Notes: generated by a model not told the origin, from the sequence alone. 64,000 nt of DNA from Planctomycetaceae bacterium (GCA_021732995.1 JAKFWA010000131.1:23442-87441), one strand, 5' to 3'; shown: positions 55,111 to 64,000, counted from the stretch's first letter. Numbers and translations: made by a program.

Positions 55111-56130
55111 TTAGTCAGCTTCGTCCCAACCCATGTTGGCTGGATTGTTGTCATTCACAGCATCGACCGTCGAATATCGACGTCCACTGCTCGCGTCGTT
55201 TTTGATATCTATAAGCCCGCGAACTGGATCTCGACTTCTGATTACTTTGGCCGCGTTCTGATAGAGCGTCGATCGACACAATATTGACGGATGTTTCCCC
55301 ACGCGTCGTGCGATTTCGCAATCTGGAAGATCGGGATTTTCATTGAGCAGCAGCATCGCGTCTGCGAGCCAACGGTGAGTCTGCTGTTTGCGAGACAGGT
55401 CAATTCTCTCGCCGTCGCTCGGTGACTGCTCACTTATTTGACCCGCCTGAGTCTGTGGTTTTGCCAGTTCCCTGGGATCATCAATGCAGGTCAGAGGCGC
55501 GCCCGTACCAGTCAGTTTTGGCAGGTGAGAAAGCGCTTTCTCTACCTGCTGGTATGCGTCACCAAGGACTGCCAATTCGCTTTCCGAAATGGTTCGCTTT
55601 CTGTAGAGGACAGCTTGAATTTCCAGCATTACGGCAGTGTCGTTAGACTCCTTCTGAACCTCACACCGCAACCTTAAATGAGAACTGGAATTCCCCTCGC
55701 CAGCCACTTCAGGGGTCAAGGGACGTTGGCCGGGATCGGCTAGGGCCTCATGAACGATGGCCAACCAAACGAAGCATTCCGTCAGGCTTAATTGCCTGCA
55801 CCCCAGCGGAAATAGGGAGTCAACTGCCGGACATCGACACTCCTGTAGTTCTTGTGGAAGTTCGTCATCAATCTCAGATCGCGACACTAATTGCTGCGGC
55901 TCCAATGATGACAGATATCTATCTACTTCGTCGGCTCGACGTGATTGGAAATCAGCCTGAAGTAGGACTTGTGATTGTCTTCGAGAGCCCCATTCCAGTA
56001 TCGATTGAACGAAGCGCTCTTGATGTTCAGGGCATTCCAGCAACCGGCTTATCTTCAGCCACAATTCCGTTTCGCCTTTAGTCGGTTCTGGGGCACGACG
56101 GATCGACTTGAACATTTCTGACGACTGCAT
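55111..56130 (-). CDS. island protein of unknown function with a C-terminal HTH-like segment
   Basis: A 339-residue protein with no recognised domain in the first 220 residues. Residues about 250-305 (THRWLADAMLLLNENPDLPD, then CEIARRVGKHPSILCRSTLY) look like an HTH with resolvase- or transposase-like positions, and the tail is basic/polar. The ATG at 56130 has no clear ribosome binding site. The gene lies upstream of the replication operon, separated by 138 bases. It may be a regulatory or DNA-binding protein of the island. Confidence 0.65.
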   Translation of the reverse strand: MQSSEMFKSIRRAPEPTKGETELWLKISRLLECPEHQERFVQSILEWGSRRQSQVLLQADFQSRRADEVDRYLSSLEPQQLVSRSEIDDELPQELQECRCPAVDSLFPLGCRQLSLTECFVWLAIVHEALADPGQRPLTPEVAGEGNSSSHLRLRCEVQKESNDTAVMLEIQAVLYRKRTISESELAVLGDAYQQVEKALSHLPKLTGTGAPLTCIDDPRELAKPQTQAGQISEQSPSDGERIDLSRKQQTHRWLADAMLLLNENPDLPDCEIARRVGKHPSILCRSTLYQNAAKVIRSRDPVRGLIDIKNDASSGRRYSTVDAVNDNNPANMGWDEAD

Positions 56131-57011
56131 TTATTACCCAATCGAGCGCAATCTTGAGGCCACCACCACGACGCCAGAAGTTCCCGTATGCGGAAGCTCG
56201 CATCTACGTCTCTACACGAAGTGATGTGAGCGACATCTTGAGAAATCTCGGCGGACCATCTGATTCTCAATGCCTTCCGGGGCTGCAGATTTTGGAATTC
56301 GTAACCGAGAGACCTCGATCTGGGACGTGATCTTTGATTGTGGTTTCAGAAGAGCCAGTCATCCCGTTCCAGCAGAAGCACACGATATATGCGGAGCGTA
56401 AAAAGTGTCTCCAATCGTACTTGGCAATCGCGGCGAGCGAGAGATTTTGATTACTCAAAAAGCTAGTTGGTCGCATCCGAAGCCCGATTCGGCAGCCGAA
56501 CTTCACTGGCCTGGACCGTCGAAGTCCCCAACGCTGATTCCAGACGCCCAAACAGCGGACTGGCCCGTGCAGCGCGTCCTCGGCTGGAGCTGTCACTGAC
56601 TAAACCGGGGGGTTTAATCAGGCAACAAACCCGACCGCCGCATCGTTCCGCCATCATCCACTGCTGGCGTGAACCCGTCCGACACCGTCGTTTCCTCGTG
56701 CCGCAGACCTCGGCCTGAGCCTCTGGCTGGAGCCGACCGCCTGACTAAACCGGGTGGGTTAGTCAGCACCGCAATCTGACTGCCGCATCGGATTGTCAGC
56801 CGCTGCCATCTCTGTTCTTCGGTCGGCAGGCATCAGAGGACCGATCCTTCATGTAGGTGCCTTTCCTTCCGAGTTGACTTGGGGAGCCACGTGTCAGCCC
56901 TCGTGAGACTGAGCAATTACCCGCTCCCACATCTGCATATTGGCGCATCGGCACCGCCTTCGCCATAACCCCGGCGATGGATCACCATGCCACCTGATGC
57001 GGAGTTCTCGG
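56131..57011. other. island stretch without a supported gene
   Basis: About 880 bases with only weak, unsupported frames (for example 56267-56596 minus). It contains two copies of a CTGACTAAACC palindrome, listed separately. A possible location for an element attachment, origin or regulatory region. Confidence 0.5.
56578..56797. repeat. pair of homologous 75-bp segments each with a CTGACTAAACC/GGTTAGTCAG palindrome
   Basis: Segments at 56578-56652 and 56721-56797 both run GGCTGGAGC, then a palindrome (CTGACTAAACC with GGTTTAATCAG, and CTGACTAAACC with GGTTAGTCAG), then a shared CCGCATCG word. The period is 145 bases. The two palindromes have arms of 10-11 bases around GGGG/GGGTG. They could be binding sites for the island integrase, a replication protein or a transposase. 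Confidence 0.6.
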
Positions 57012-57454
57012 ATGCGGACTGCTTCTCGAATCGGTTCACTCTTCGCAGTGCTGATGGCCCTGATTCCGGTGCTGGCAGCCGACCATCCAGACCTGCAGGG
57101 CAAGGTCGTCGGTATCAGCGATGGTGACACCCTGACGCTGCTTGTGGGCCAGACGCAGCACATAAGGTTCGTCTCGATGGGATCGACGCTTCTGAGTCCC
57201 ACCATGCGTTTGGAACGAAGTCCAAGCAGGCACTGGGCGACAAGGTCTTCGGAAAGCCGGTGCGAGTCACCAACAAAGGACCGGATCGTTACGGACGCAC
57301 GCTGGGCGTCGTGTGGGTCGGAGACCGCAACATCAATCTGGAGATGGTCAAGGACGGCTTGGCGTGGCACTACAAGCAGTTCTCGAAGGACAAGACTCTC
57401 GCAGATGCCGAACTGGATGACCGACGTGTTCGCTCTGCTGCCTGCGTGGATTGA
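57012..57454 (+). pseudogene. broken SNase (thermonuclease) gene
   Basis: An ATG at 57012 with GGAG upstream starts a signal peptide (IGSLFAVLMALIPVLAAD) and a staphylococcal-nuclease-like core (KVVGISDGDTLTLLVGQTQ). The frame then shifts near 57168: in the next frame RLDGIDASESHHAFGTKSKQ and then GPDRYGRTLGVVWVGDRNIN continue the domain, and end at VKDGLAWHYKQF. A second departure from the family occurs near 57420. The two frames together cover a full SNase domain, so one indel (or two) has inactivated it. It lies on the strand opposite the hsdR gene. Confidence 0.82.
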
Positions 57455-57523
57455 TGCGTTGTAGCCCCAGGTGTTGGGCCAGAGTCTCTCAGATAACCTC
57501 GCCACAAGATCAAATGGAGAAAC

Positions 57524-60500
57524 TCAGAGAGCCCAGTCGGCACACAGAACTTCCGCCTGTTCCAGGACCAAACGAGTTGCCTCGGCCTGTAGATCCGGTG
57601 GGTAACCGTGCTTGCGAAGGATACGGCGGACAATCACACGTATCTGGGCTCTGGCTGACTCTCTGACGGTCCAATCGACAGTGGCACTGCGACGGACACT
57701 CGTGACGAGTTCGGCTGCGAGAACCTTAAGTTCGTCAATACCCATGATCTGGACGGCGCTGTCGTTGACGGCCAGGGCATCGTAGAAGGCAAGCTCGTCA
57801 TCATTGAGTCCGAGGTTCTCGCCACGCTGTGAAGCGTCACGCATCTGTTTGGCGAGCTGGATCAGTTCTTCGATGATCTCGTGAGTCGCGATGGCCCGGT
57901 TGTGGTAGGCCAGCAACGTGCGATGGAGCAGCTCTGAGAAGGCTCGGGACTGCACCACGTTACGTTTGGCTCGCGTCTTGAGTTCGTCCTTCAACAGCTT
58001 TGCCAGCAGCTCTGCGGCGACATTCTTGTGCTTGAGACCTTGAACTTCGGATAGGAACTCGTCGGACAAGATCGAGATGTCTGGCTTCTTCAGACCGGCA
58101 GCCGAGAAGACGTCGATGACTTCGTCTTCGGCAACGATGGCCTTAGCGACCAACTGTCGAATGGCATGGTCGAGGTCTTCCTCGGGTCTGGCTGTGACTG
58201 CTGCTGACTTGGCGAGTGCCACACGCACGTGCTGGAAGAATGCGATGTCGTCTCGGATGCCAATTGCTTCCTCATGTGAGGCACACAGGGCAAATGCGCG
58301 TGACAAGTCATTCACAATCCTAACGAACCGTGTCTTCCCGTCCTCCTGCTGGAGAACGTGTTCCTGAGCAGCGGGTAAGAGTTGCAGTCGTTGTGTCGAG
58401 GTTCCAGATTCCCAGATCGACCAATCGAACCCATGCATGAGATCGCAGCAGTTCTCGTACTTCTCCAGCAACACGGCCACTGCGTGTGCCGTATCAATGC
58501 TGGGGCTTCCTTGGCCGCCGCTCGCGGTATAGGTCGCCAAGGCAGCCTTGAGCTGGTCTGCCAGTCCCAGGTAGTCAACGACCAGCCCGCCGTTCTTATC
58601 CCGGAAGACGCGGTTCACGCGGGCGATGGCCTGCATCAGTCCGTGTCCACGCATCGGTTTGTCGACGTACATGGTACTAAGGCACGGAGCATCAAATCCG
58701 GTCAACCACATGTCGCGGACGATCACGATGCGGAACGGATCACTCGGATCTTTGAATCTGGTGGCCAAGGCTTTGCGTCGCGGCTTGTTGCGAATGTGCT
58801 GCTGCCAGTCTGGGGTATCACTGGCGGAGCCCGTCATCACGATCTTCACAACCGACTTCTTGCTGCGTTCGGCTTCCTCAGCGTCGTCCGGGGCACCGGC
58901 CCAGTCGGGTCGCAAGCGGATCAATTCGTTGTAGAGATCCACACAGATGCGGCGACTCATGCACACGATCATGGCTTTGCCGTCGATCGCGGCACTGCGA
59001 CGTTCGAAGTGGTGAATCAGATCCTCAGCGATCAGTTGCAAGCGGTTCTCATTTCCGACCAGGGCTTCGAGCGCGGCCCACTTGGATTTGAGTTTTTCTT
59101 TTCGTTCGACCTCTTCACCTTCCGTGATCTCTTCAAACTCCGCGTCAACGGCATCAAGGGCGGACGCGTTCAGAGACAGTTTGGCGATCCGACTCTCGTA
59201 GTAGATGGGGACAGTGGCGCCATCTCTGACAGCACGCTGGATGTCATAGATCGACACATAGTTTCCAAACACCGCCCTTGTGTTGGCATCATTGGTTTCG
59301 ATCGGTGTGCCGGTGAAACCGATGAAGGACGCGTTGGGCAACGCATCTCGCATGTTGCGGGCCAGCCCGTCGATCAGGTCGTACTGACTCCGATGTGCTT
59401 CATCAGCCACCACCACGATGTTCCGACGATCGGACAGCAGCGGCATGCGCTCGCCCTTACCTTCCGGCAAGAACTTTTGGATGGTCGTGAAGACCACGCC
59501 ACCGCTGCGAACCTTCAACAACTGACGGAGCTGCTCGCGATCCTCGGCTTGAACGGGTTTCTGACGTAGAAGCTCGTAGCAGCGCTGGAATTGACCAAAG
59601 AGCTGATCGTCGAGGTCGTTGCGATCCGTCAGCACCACCAACGTCGGGTTATTCATCTCAGGATGCAGCACCACGGCCCCGGCGTAGAAGAGCATGGAAT
59701 AACTCTTGCCCGAGCCCTGCGTGTGCCAGACGACGCCACAGCGACGATCACCGTCCGCCCTTGATGCAGTGACTGTCGAAGCCACTGCCTTCTGCACGGC
59801 ATGGAACTGATGGTAACCAGCGATGATCTTGTGAACTCGATCGTTGTCCGTGTCTTCTTCGAACGTGACGAAGTGTTTAATGAGCTGGAGGAAGCGAGCT
59901 TTCTCAAACACCCCACGGACTAGAACTTCAAGCTCCAGGACGGTGGCCGGTGCGTCCAGCTCACCCTCAATGGTCCGCCAGACCTTGAACCATTCTTTAT
60001 TGGCCGTGAGAGATCCGATCCGGGCACTCAGGCCGTCTGAGACGATCAGCAGCTCATTGAAGTGGAACAGTGACGGAATCTGTTGCTTGTACGTCTGAAG
60101 CTGGTTCCACGCGGTCCAGATGGTGGCTTCTTCATCGCCTGCGTTCTTGAGTTCGATGATTGCCAACGGCAAGCCATTCACGAACACAAGCATGTCGGGA
60201 CGGCGATTGTTCGGACCTTCGATGATTGTGAATTGATTGAGTGCCATCCAATCGTTCTGGTCCGGCTGATCGAAGTCCATGAGTCGCACGCGGTCGCCAC
60301 CGATGCTGCCATCGGGCCTGCGGAACTCCACCTCCACGCCATCACGCAGCATCTCATGGAACTTGCGGTTGATCCCGACCAGCGACGGTGATTCCGGTCG
60401 CATGACTTTCCGAAACGCTTCTTCGCGTCCCTCGTGCGGAATCTTGGGATTCAACCGATCAATTGCATCTCGCAATCGACCGACCAACACCACATCCCCG

Positions 60501-60622
60501 AAGGACGTTCTTTCAGCCCTCGGTTCACTCGGAGCCAAGTCGGGACCATGAGCGACGGCATAACCCAGCTCGCCAAACCATGAGAGCGCGGCTTCTTCGA
60601 CGTGGGATTCGTAGATTGCCAT
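57524..60622 (-). CDS. hsdR: type I restriction endonuclease subunit R (HsdR)
   Basis: A 1032-residue translocating restriction subunit. The N-terminal nuclease has D143 and E157-x-K159 ([16 protein letters not shown]), the PD-(D/E)xK core. The SF2 motor follows: Walker A HTQGSGKS (about 300-307), DEAH at 407-410 ([13 protein letters not shown]) and motif III TGTPIE. The rest is the helicase domain 2 and helical C-terminus. HsdR cleaves after ATP-driven DNA translocation when the HsdM/HsdS complex finds an unmethylated target. It is the most downstream gene of a minus-strand block whose first visible gene is hsdS. The stop lies at 57524 and no clear terminator follows. Confidence 0.94.
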   Translation of the reverse strand: MAIYESHVEEAALSWFGELGYAVAHGPDLAPSEPRAERTSFGDVVLVGRLRDAIDRLNPKIPHEGREEAFRKVMRPESPSLVGINRKFHEMLRDGVEVEFRRPDGSIGGDRVRLMDFDQPDQNDWMALNQFTIIEGPNNRRPDMLVFVNGLPLAIIELKNAGDEEATIWTAWNQLQTYKQQIPSLFHFNELLIVSDGLSARIGSLTANKEWFKVWRTIEGELDAPATVLELEVLVRGVFEKARFLQLIKHFVTFEEDTDNDRVHKIIAGYHQFHAVQKAVASTVTASRADGDRRCGVVWHTQGSGKSYSMLFYAGAVVLHPEMNNPTLVVLTDRNDLDDQLFGQFQRCYELLRQKPVQAEDREQLRQLLKVRSGGVVFTTIQKFLPEGKGERMPLLSDRRNIVVVADEAHRSQYDLIDGLARNMRDALPNASFIGFTGTPIETNDANTRAVFGNYVSIYDIQRAVRDGATVPIYYESRIAKLSLNASALDAVDAEFEEITEGEEVERKEKLKSKWAALEALVGNENRLQLIAEDLIHHFERRSAAIDGKAMIVCMSRRICVDLYNELIRLRPDWAGAPDDAEEAERSKKSVVKIVMTGSASDTPDWQQHIRNKPRRKALATRFKDPSDPFRIVIVRDMWLTGFDAPCLSTMYVDKPMRGHGLMQAIARVNRVFRDKNGGLVVDYLGLADQLKAALATYTASGGQGSPSIDTAHAVAVLLEKYENCCDLMHGFDWSIWESGTSTQRLQLLPAAQEHVLQQEDGKTRFVRIVNDLSRAFALCASHEEAIGIRDDIAFFQHVRVALAKSAAVTARPEEDLDHAIRQLVAKAIVAEDEVIDVFSAAGLKKPDISILSDEFLSEVQGLKHKNVAAELLAKLLKDELKTRAKRNVVQSRAFSELLHRTLLAYHNRAIATHEIIEELIQLAKQMRDASQRGENLGLNDDELAFYDALAVNDSAVQIMGIDELKVLAAELVTSVRRSATVDWTVRESARAQIRVIVRRILRKHGYPPDLQAEATRLVLEQAEVLCADWAL

Positions 60623-60763
60623 TGCTCAGTCACAGGATGTGGAGAGGGATTACGGGAACGAGAACCGCCAGAGAGTCGAAAACGTGACGGCCAACCCATC
60701 CATTGGTCAAGTGTGAGCTATGCGGGTTAGCGAATGAGTCGCTTCTGCCAAGCCACTTAACAC

Positions 60764-61792
60764 TCAGGTTGGCTCATCTGCGACACCCGCCCCCGATGCG
60801 TCCACCAACGCCTTGATTCGTTGCGAGAAGGCCGTATGCAGGGCGTCCAGTTTGGTCACCAGCCAGTTGAAGTACTCGGGCCATTGGTCTCGTTGCGTGA
60901 GATCTACAGATCGACGTAAGTACGCTTTGCAGGATCGAACATCGTCCTTTGCGGTCCAGATCAACACTTCTCCTAACTCGGACTCGATCTGGGCTTTCAT
61001 GTTCTCCAACTGAGAGAAGTACGCTCGTGAGTTCTCCACGGAGACCACCATCTCCGCGCGAATCTCGTGGCCCACAAAGTTTCGAGCGACCGAGTCCTTC
61101 ATGGAGCACACCGCGGAGAGTGCGAACCCTGCTCGGCCGATCGCAATCCCCATCCAGTTTGACGGGTAGGGCTTCTGAGGCTTGATCCGCTTCGCGTGCT
61201 CCAGGGCGTAGTCGCGGAATCCCGTCCAGAAGTCCAATTGCAGCCGACGATTGTCTGTCAATTCCGTCGTCTCAATCCGATGAGCCGCTTCGGAAACGGT
61301 CTGCGTCCACCCGTTCGGCTGGCAGACGACGTTGAACTTCGGTGCCACCGGAGAATCGCCGATGCGCCAAAGTTCGATCTCCAGTCCGAAGAAGTTGAAG
61401 CGACCATCAGTAATCGAATTCAGCCAGTCGAGTGCCGCCCGATGTTCCTCTGTGAAGCGCTGAGCAATCCAGACGATAGTTACCGCCTTCAGACCTGCGG
61501 CGTATGTCATCAGTTGGCCGAGATGCGTGTGATCGGTCCGTTCGAGCTGATTCTCGATCAACACCCAGGCGTCGTTTTGTGCGTCTTTGCAGAGGATGTC
61601 AGCCCGAAACGGCCCCACGTCTTTCTCTTGGGCTTCCACTTCTAAATCAATGCTGATCGCTTCACCCAGGATCGCGATGTTCTCAGCCTGAGCGAGCCAC
61701 GGAGTGAAGTCTCCGGATTCGCTAGCCCAGATCGACCGAATGTCGGTCACTTTTTCCAGGCGACCGAGCTTCTGAACGATAGCTGTCATCAA
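60764..61792 (-). CDS. DUF4268-type protein with predicted PD-(D/E)xK-like nuclease domain
   Basis: A 342-residue protein. Its N-terminal half resembles nuclease-like domains used in defence: ISIDLEVEAQEKDVG, PFRADILCKD (D65) and WVLIENQLERTDH (E80-x-Q82) give D...ExQ where K is replaced by Q. The C-terminal half (FWTGFRDYALEHAKRIKP to the end) is the DUF4268 region. Genes of this type are common next to type I R-M and DNA-modification loci. It is one of three non-R-M genes sitting between hsdS and hsdR. The catalytic lysine is not evident, so activity is uncertain. Confidence 0.78.
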   Translation of the reverse strand: MMTAIVQKLGRLEKVTDIRSIWASESGDFTPWLAQAENIAILGEAISIDLEVEAQEKDVGPFRADILCKDAQNDAWVLIENQLERTDHTHLGQLMTYAAGLKAVTIVWIAQRFTEEHRAALDWLNSITDGRFNFFGLEIELWRIGDSPVAPKFNVVCQPNGWTQTVSEAAHRIETTELTDNRRLQLDFWTGFRDYALEHAKRIKPQKPYPSNWMGIAIGRAGFALSAVCSMKDSVARNFVGHEIRAEMVVSVENSRAYFSQLENMKAQIESELGEVLIWTAKDDVRSCKAYLRRSVDLTQRDQWPEYFNWLVTKLDALHTAFSQRIKALVDASGAGVADEPT

Positions 61793-61828
61793 TGCTTCCG
61801 TAACAACGAGGCTGTGAACGATGGCTAA

Positions 61829-62212
61829 CTACGCCTGCGGGGCTTGCAGAGCACGAATCAGCTCAGCGGCTAATTCTTCGTCCAAGCTGTTCTCAAAGCG
61901 TCCGGTGGCGGCGTTAATGCCCAAGTCAGCTAAGACCTTGGGTGGCACTTCGGTCGGCTTGAGGATGGCAAGCTTCACGCGCACCTGAAACGGGAACTTA
62001 CCTGCCCAGATCTTGGGAACGAGGTTTCGACCGCCATTACTGGTCGCCTGCCAGAGTCCCAGCAGCCCGCCGATCTCATAATGATGCAGGAGAAGATAGT
62101 CGCCGGTTTTGATCTCCAACGGCCAGGGTTTGTTGGAGCCGAACAAGCTCTTCTCCATGCAGTCGATGTAGGTAGTGCTGCTGCACTCGAAGATGAAGAG
62201 CGCCTGCTTCAT
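61829..62212 (-). CDS. DCD/PUA-like small protein in the defence block
   Basis: A 127-residue protein if started at ATG 62212 (TTG 62272 gives 147). It opens MKQALFIFECSSTTYIDC and continues EKSLFG, then DYLLLHHYEIGGLLGLWQAT and GRNLVPKIWAGKFPFQVRVK. The order F-x-C, LFG, the LLGxWxAtSNGG turn and the WxGxFPxQVR segment resembles the DCD domain, a PUA-related fold also found in bacterial conflict systems, where it may read modified nucleic acids. It is 37 bases upstream of the DUF4268 gene on the same strand. Family call is my judgement. Confidence 0.65.
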   Translation of the reverse strand: MKQALFIFECSSTTYIDCMEKSLFGSNKPWPLEIKTGDYLLLHHYEIGGLLGLWQATSNGGRNLVPKIWAGKFPFQVRVKLAILKPTEVPPKVLADLGINAATGRFENSLDEELAAELIRALQAPQA

Positions 62213-62401
62213 GTTTTGCCGATATCTGCTACTACAAAGAATCACCCAGTAGTCATTGCTGAGATGCGTCAACGATGTATGCGCTGTGCTGTTGATCTAT
62301 AAAACTAACTATGTTTGCAGGATCCGTCGCGGTTATGTCCAACGGTGGTCGTTCAGGCAGCCAACTCACGGACAGCCGCGCTGTCATTCGCCATGTAGTC
62401 A

Positions 62402-63298
62402 TCACTTGGGCTTGGCATCATCTAAAGCGTTTGGAGCAATTTTGCGGGGCCCAGCGCCCGCTTTTCCAGGGGCGCTATGGGGCCAACTTGACAGTCCTGG
62501 GACATCCTTATCAGCAAGGATGAATTCTTCCGGGGAACATTCGAACTCTTCAAACCATTCTCTCGGGCAGTCGCTAACGACAGCGTTGTGGTAAGATGCT
62601 GCCCAGTGGTACTTTGCCAGTACCCTTGGCTCTGCGCTATGTTCTTTTGCATTCTTGGCAACGCACCTGAAGTGCTTGTCAAGCAGATCGATGAAATCTG
62701 CGAGATCATCGATACTCCAACTCAGGTAATCAATGAAACGCTCGCCATCAAAGTCGATGCGAGTCAAGTCATTCAAATACTTAATTTCGTCCTCGAGTTG
62801 ATGATGGTGAGCGCCCAGAAGTTTGGGGAATTGCGACAATAGTTTTACCAGACTCTGGTCTACCAGAATCCGAGGATAACATGCCCGATTGGTCTCCATC
62901 TCATATGCATCGACAAGTGCTTGACCAAAAACAATTCCATCTGCGATGTAAAGCTCCCCTGCCGTCAAAGCACCTCTCAAAAAAATCCCATCTTCATAGA
63001 TTAACAACCCTTGCAGCCATACCAGGTTGAAGAGTTCGTGATAGAGAAGGCCAGTTGGAAATTCTAAGTTGGTTTTGCTGAAAAGATGGACGGACCTGAC
63101 TACGCTGTCGGAGAATGCGATTGTGCTGATTTCGTACATCTTTTCGAGTTCATCGTCGGGCGTAGCTTCGCGCCGCAGCTTACGAAGCACCGAGTTGATG
63201 AATTCAGCGTCGCGATTGGCAACGATGTCGCGAAATCCTAGAACGTCGAAGAACGTGGTAAGTGTATACTGATATTGAGCTTCATTGTTGGCAGTCAT
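62402..63298 (-). CDS. nucleotide-cyclase-like protein of unknown function in the R-M locus
   Basis: A 298-residue protein. TTFFDVLGFRDIVAN (D18) resembles the first metal-aspartate strand of class III cyclases (FxDIxGF) and IAFSDSVVRS (D64) resembles the second metal-aspartate hairpin. GIFLRGALTAGELYIADGIVFGQALVDAYEMETNRACYPRI follows, a region conserved in a family of cyclase-fold proteins, some of which belong to cyclic-nucleotide defence (Pycsar-like) systems. The C-terminal third differs and ends in a polar tail. No effector gene with a TIR or transmembrane domain is adjacent. It lies between hsdS and the DCD-like gene on the same strand. Confidence 0.65.
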   Translation of the reverse strand: MTANNEAQYQYTLTTFFDVLGFRDIVANRDAEFINSVLRKLRREATPDDELEKMYEISTIAFSDSVVRSVHLFSKTNLEFPTGLLYHELFNLVWLQGLLIYEDGIFLRGALTAGELYIADGIVFGQALVDAYEMETNRACYPRILVDQSLVKLLSQFPKLLGAHHHQLEDEIKYLNDLTRIDFDGERFIDYLSWSIDDLADFIDLLDKHFRCVAKNAKEHSAEPRVLAKYHWAASYHNAVVSDCPREWFEEFECSPEEFILADKDVPGLSSWPHSAPGKAGAGPRKIAPNALDDAKPK

Positions 63299-63314
63299 GG
63301 GTGGTTCCTATTTG

Positions 63315-64000
63315 CTACTCGACCACGCGAATCTCGCCCGACAGCAGTTTTGGGAGTAGAGCGTCGCGGATGGCCGCTAGCTTGCGTGACTCTCGACGAT
63401 TCTCGCGTACCCGTTTGAGAACGGAATCAATTGGATTGAACAGCGGCGGCAGTGCGTCCCTTGGCGGGAATACGGCACGAGCTTCGGATATCTTTCCCAG
63501 TGCTAAGTTCGCTTGAACCGCATGCACGATGTCCTGATGCAAAGTCGCCTGAAAATCCGGTTGCCGCATTACCATGAATAAGAACGATGGCGGTACGGCG
63601 GCGGGGTCTGGTCGCACGATCGCCATAGCTTGATTCGTATTGGCCGGAAGTATTTCTCGCTCCACATACGCAACTCGACCAATCGTTCCGGCATTTGTGT
63701 AGAGGATGTCATTCTCTTCCAGGATAGATCGCTTTGACTTTCCCAGGTGGATGGATTCAGGGATGAACTCCACTTTGTCCATCATGACCTCACCATCGTC
63801 TGTTACGGCATTTACGCGAAGCATCGGAATCAACGGATCGTCGGCGGGTGCCGCTTGGATGGCTTCGCTACGCGGCGTGTCGCCTTTAGTCACTCTAAAC
63901 GTCACATCCGCAATCGACTGGATACTCCATCCCTTTGGGATCTTGCCGAGTTCGGAGTCCTCGAAGCTGTCGGGGAAGAGGGCGGCGGTGGTGGGGTCGA
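63315..64000 (-). CDS. hsdS: type I restriction specificity subunit HsdS, 5' partial
   Basis: The frame runs through the right window edge. The N-terminal end visible on the minus strand reads DPTTAALFPDSFEDSELGKI and PKGW, with the ELGxIPxGW hallmark of type I S-subunit target-recognition domains. The protein then contains FRVTKGDTPRS, LYTNAGTIGRVAYVE, and the end PKLLSGEIRV typical of an S subunit's last conserved region. About 228 residues are visible, mainly the second TRD. HsdS decides the DNA sequence that is methylated and cut. hsdM is presumed further right. The stop precedes the cyclase-like gene by 16 bases. Confidence 0.9.
   Translation of the reverse strand, partial: DPTTAALFPDSFEDSELGKIPKGWSIQSIADVTFRVTKGDTPRSEAIQAAPADDPLIPMLRVNAVTDDGEVMMDKVEFIPESIHLGKSKRSILEENDILYTNAGTIGRVAYVEREILPANTNQAMAIVRPDPAAVPPSFLFMVMRQPDFQATLHQDIVHAVQANLALGKISEARAVFPPRDALPPLFNPIDSVLKRVRENRRESRKLAAIRDALLPKLLSGEIRVVE

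Larger units (their letters stand above)
50241..64000. mobile_element. putative integrated island at tRNA-Val (right end not found)
   Basis: The left boundary is the 3' half of tRNA-Val, next to the integrase. The island then carries an integrase, a TubC-like small protein, a primase/helicase, an HTH protein and unknown genes, all on the minus strand and many overlapping. A nuclease pseudogene and a type I R-M block follow. No copy of the tRNA 3' end was seen downstream, so the right attachment site lies outside the window or the R-M block was inserted separately. Confidence in the core up to 56 kb is higher than for the rest. Confidence 0.55.

Noticed and set aside
56267..56596. 109-residue minus-strand frame in the island gap
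   Set aside because: No conserved motif or translation signal; composition is not protein-like.
62402..63298. Calling the cyclase-like gene a complete Pycsar system
   Set aside because: No adjacent effector with TIR or transmembrane domain was found, so only a cyclase-like protein is claimed.
50241..64000. Right attachment site of the island
   Set aside because: I looked by eye for a copy of the tRNA-Val 3' end downstream and found none in the window.

Overview
The window looks like a chromosomal segment of a planctomycete (Planctomycetota). It is moderately GC-rich. The evidence is a calcium-binding repeat protein with the N-terminal LEDRSLLT-type motif common on planctomycete surface proteins, a secreted caspase/FGE-sulfatase fusion, a PQQ-like propeller protein on a membrane anchor, a FliA/WhiG-type sigma factor, a TatC with a large extra loop, and lipid A genes (lpxD, lpxI) in an outer-membrane-bearing cell. 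No 16S rRNA gene is present, so a finer assignment is not possible.

Layout. 1-16.6 kb: housekeeping and metabolic genes (LOG protein, GNAT, enolase-superfamily enzyme, a triple RidA-domain protein, nucleosidase, tatC, a glycosyltransferase, an HpaI-type aldolase, a sterol-desaturase-like enzyme), then a surface-sugar cluster (GT39, a hexapeptide acyltransferase, GT2, Gfo/Idh dehydrogenase, DegT aminotransferase) that resembles the WbpB/E/D route to diacetamido sugars. 16.6-18.4 kb: a tight five-gene minus-strand operon with a CesT-like chaperone, a STAS protein and an acyl-carrier-like protein that stops just before its expected serine. 18.5-33.3 kb: large exported proteins and repeat-rich intergenic DNA. 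33.6-41 kb: the sigma factor with its terminator, then sufR, a stand-alone nuoB, sufC, sufB, a Nudix gene and sufD, preceded by a good palindromic operator candidate. 41-50 kb: secreted proteins, tsaB, aroH, lpxD, lpxI and a tandem pair of small membrane proteins.

50.2 kb to the window end is accessory DNA. A tRNA-Val(GAC) gene is abutted by a tyrosine integrase whose reading frame runs backwards through the tRNA. A primase/helicase operon, an HTH protein and unknown genes follow. Further right are a frameshifted nuclease pseudogene and a minus-strand defence block: hsdS (cut by the window edge), a protein with class III nucleotide-cyclase-like features, a DCD/PUA-like protein, a DUF4268-type nuclease and hsdR. 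hsdM is not in the window. This block, and especially the cyclase-like gene nested between hsdS and hsdR, is the best candidate for an undescribed system.

Several families of dispersed palindromic repeats lie between core genes. The clearest is a four-copy family of about 50 bp with arms resembling GTAGGNCGGACAATC.
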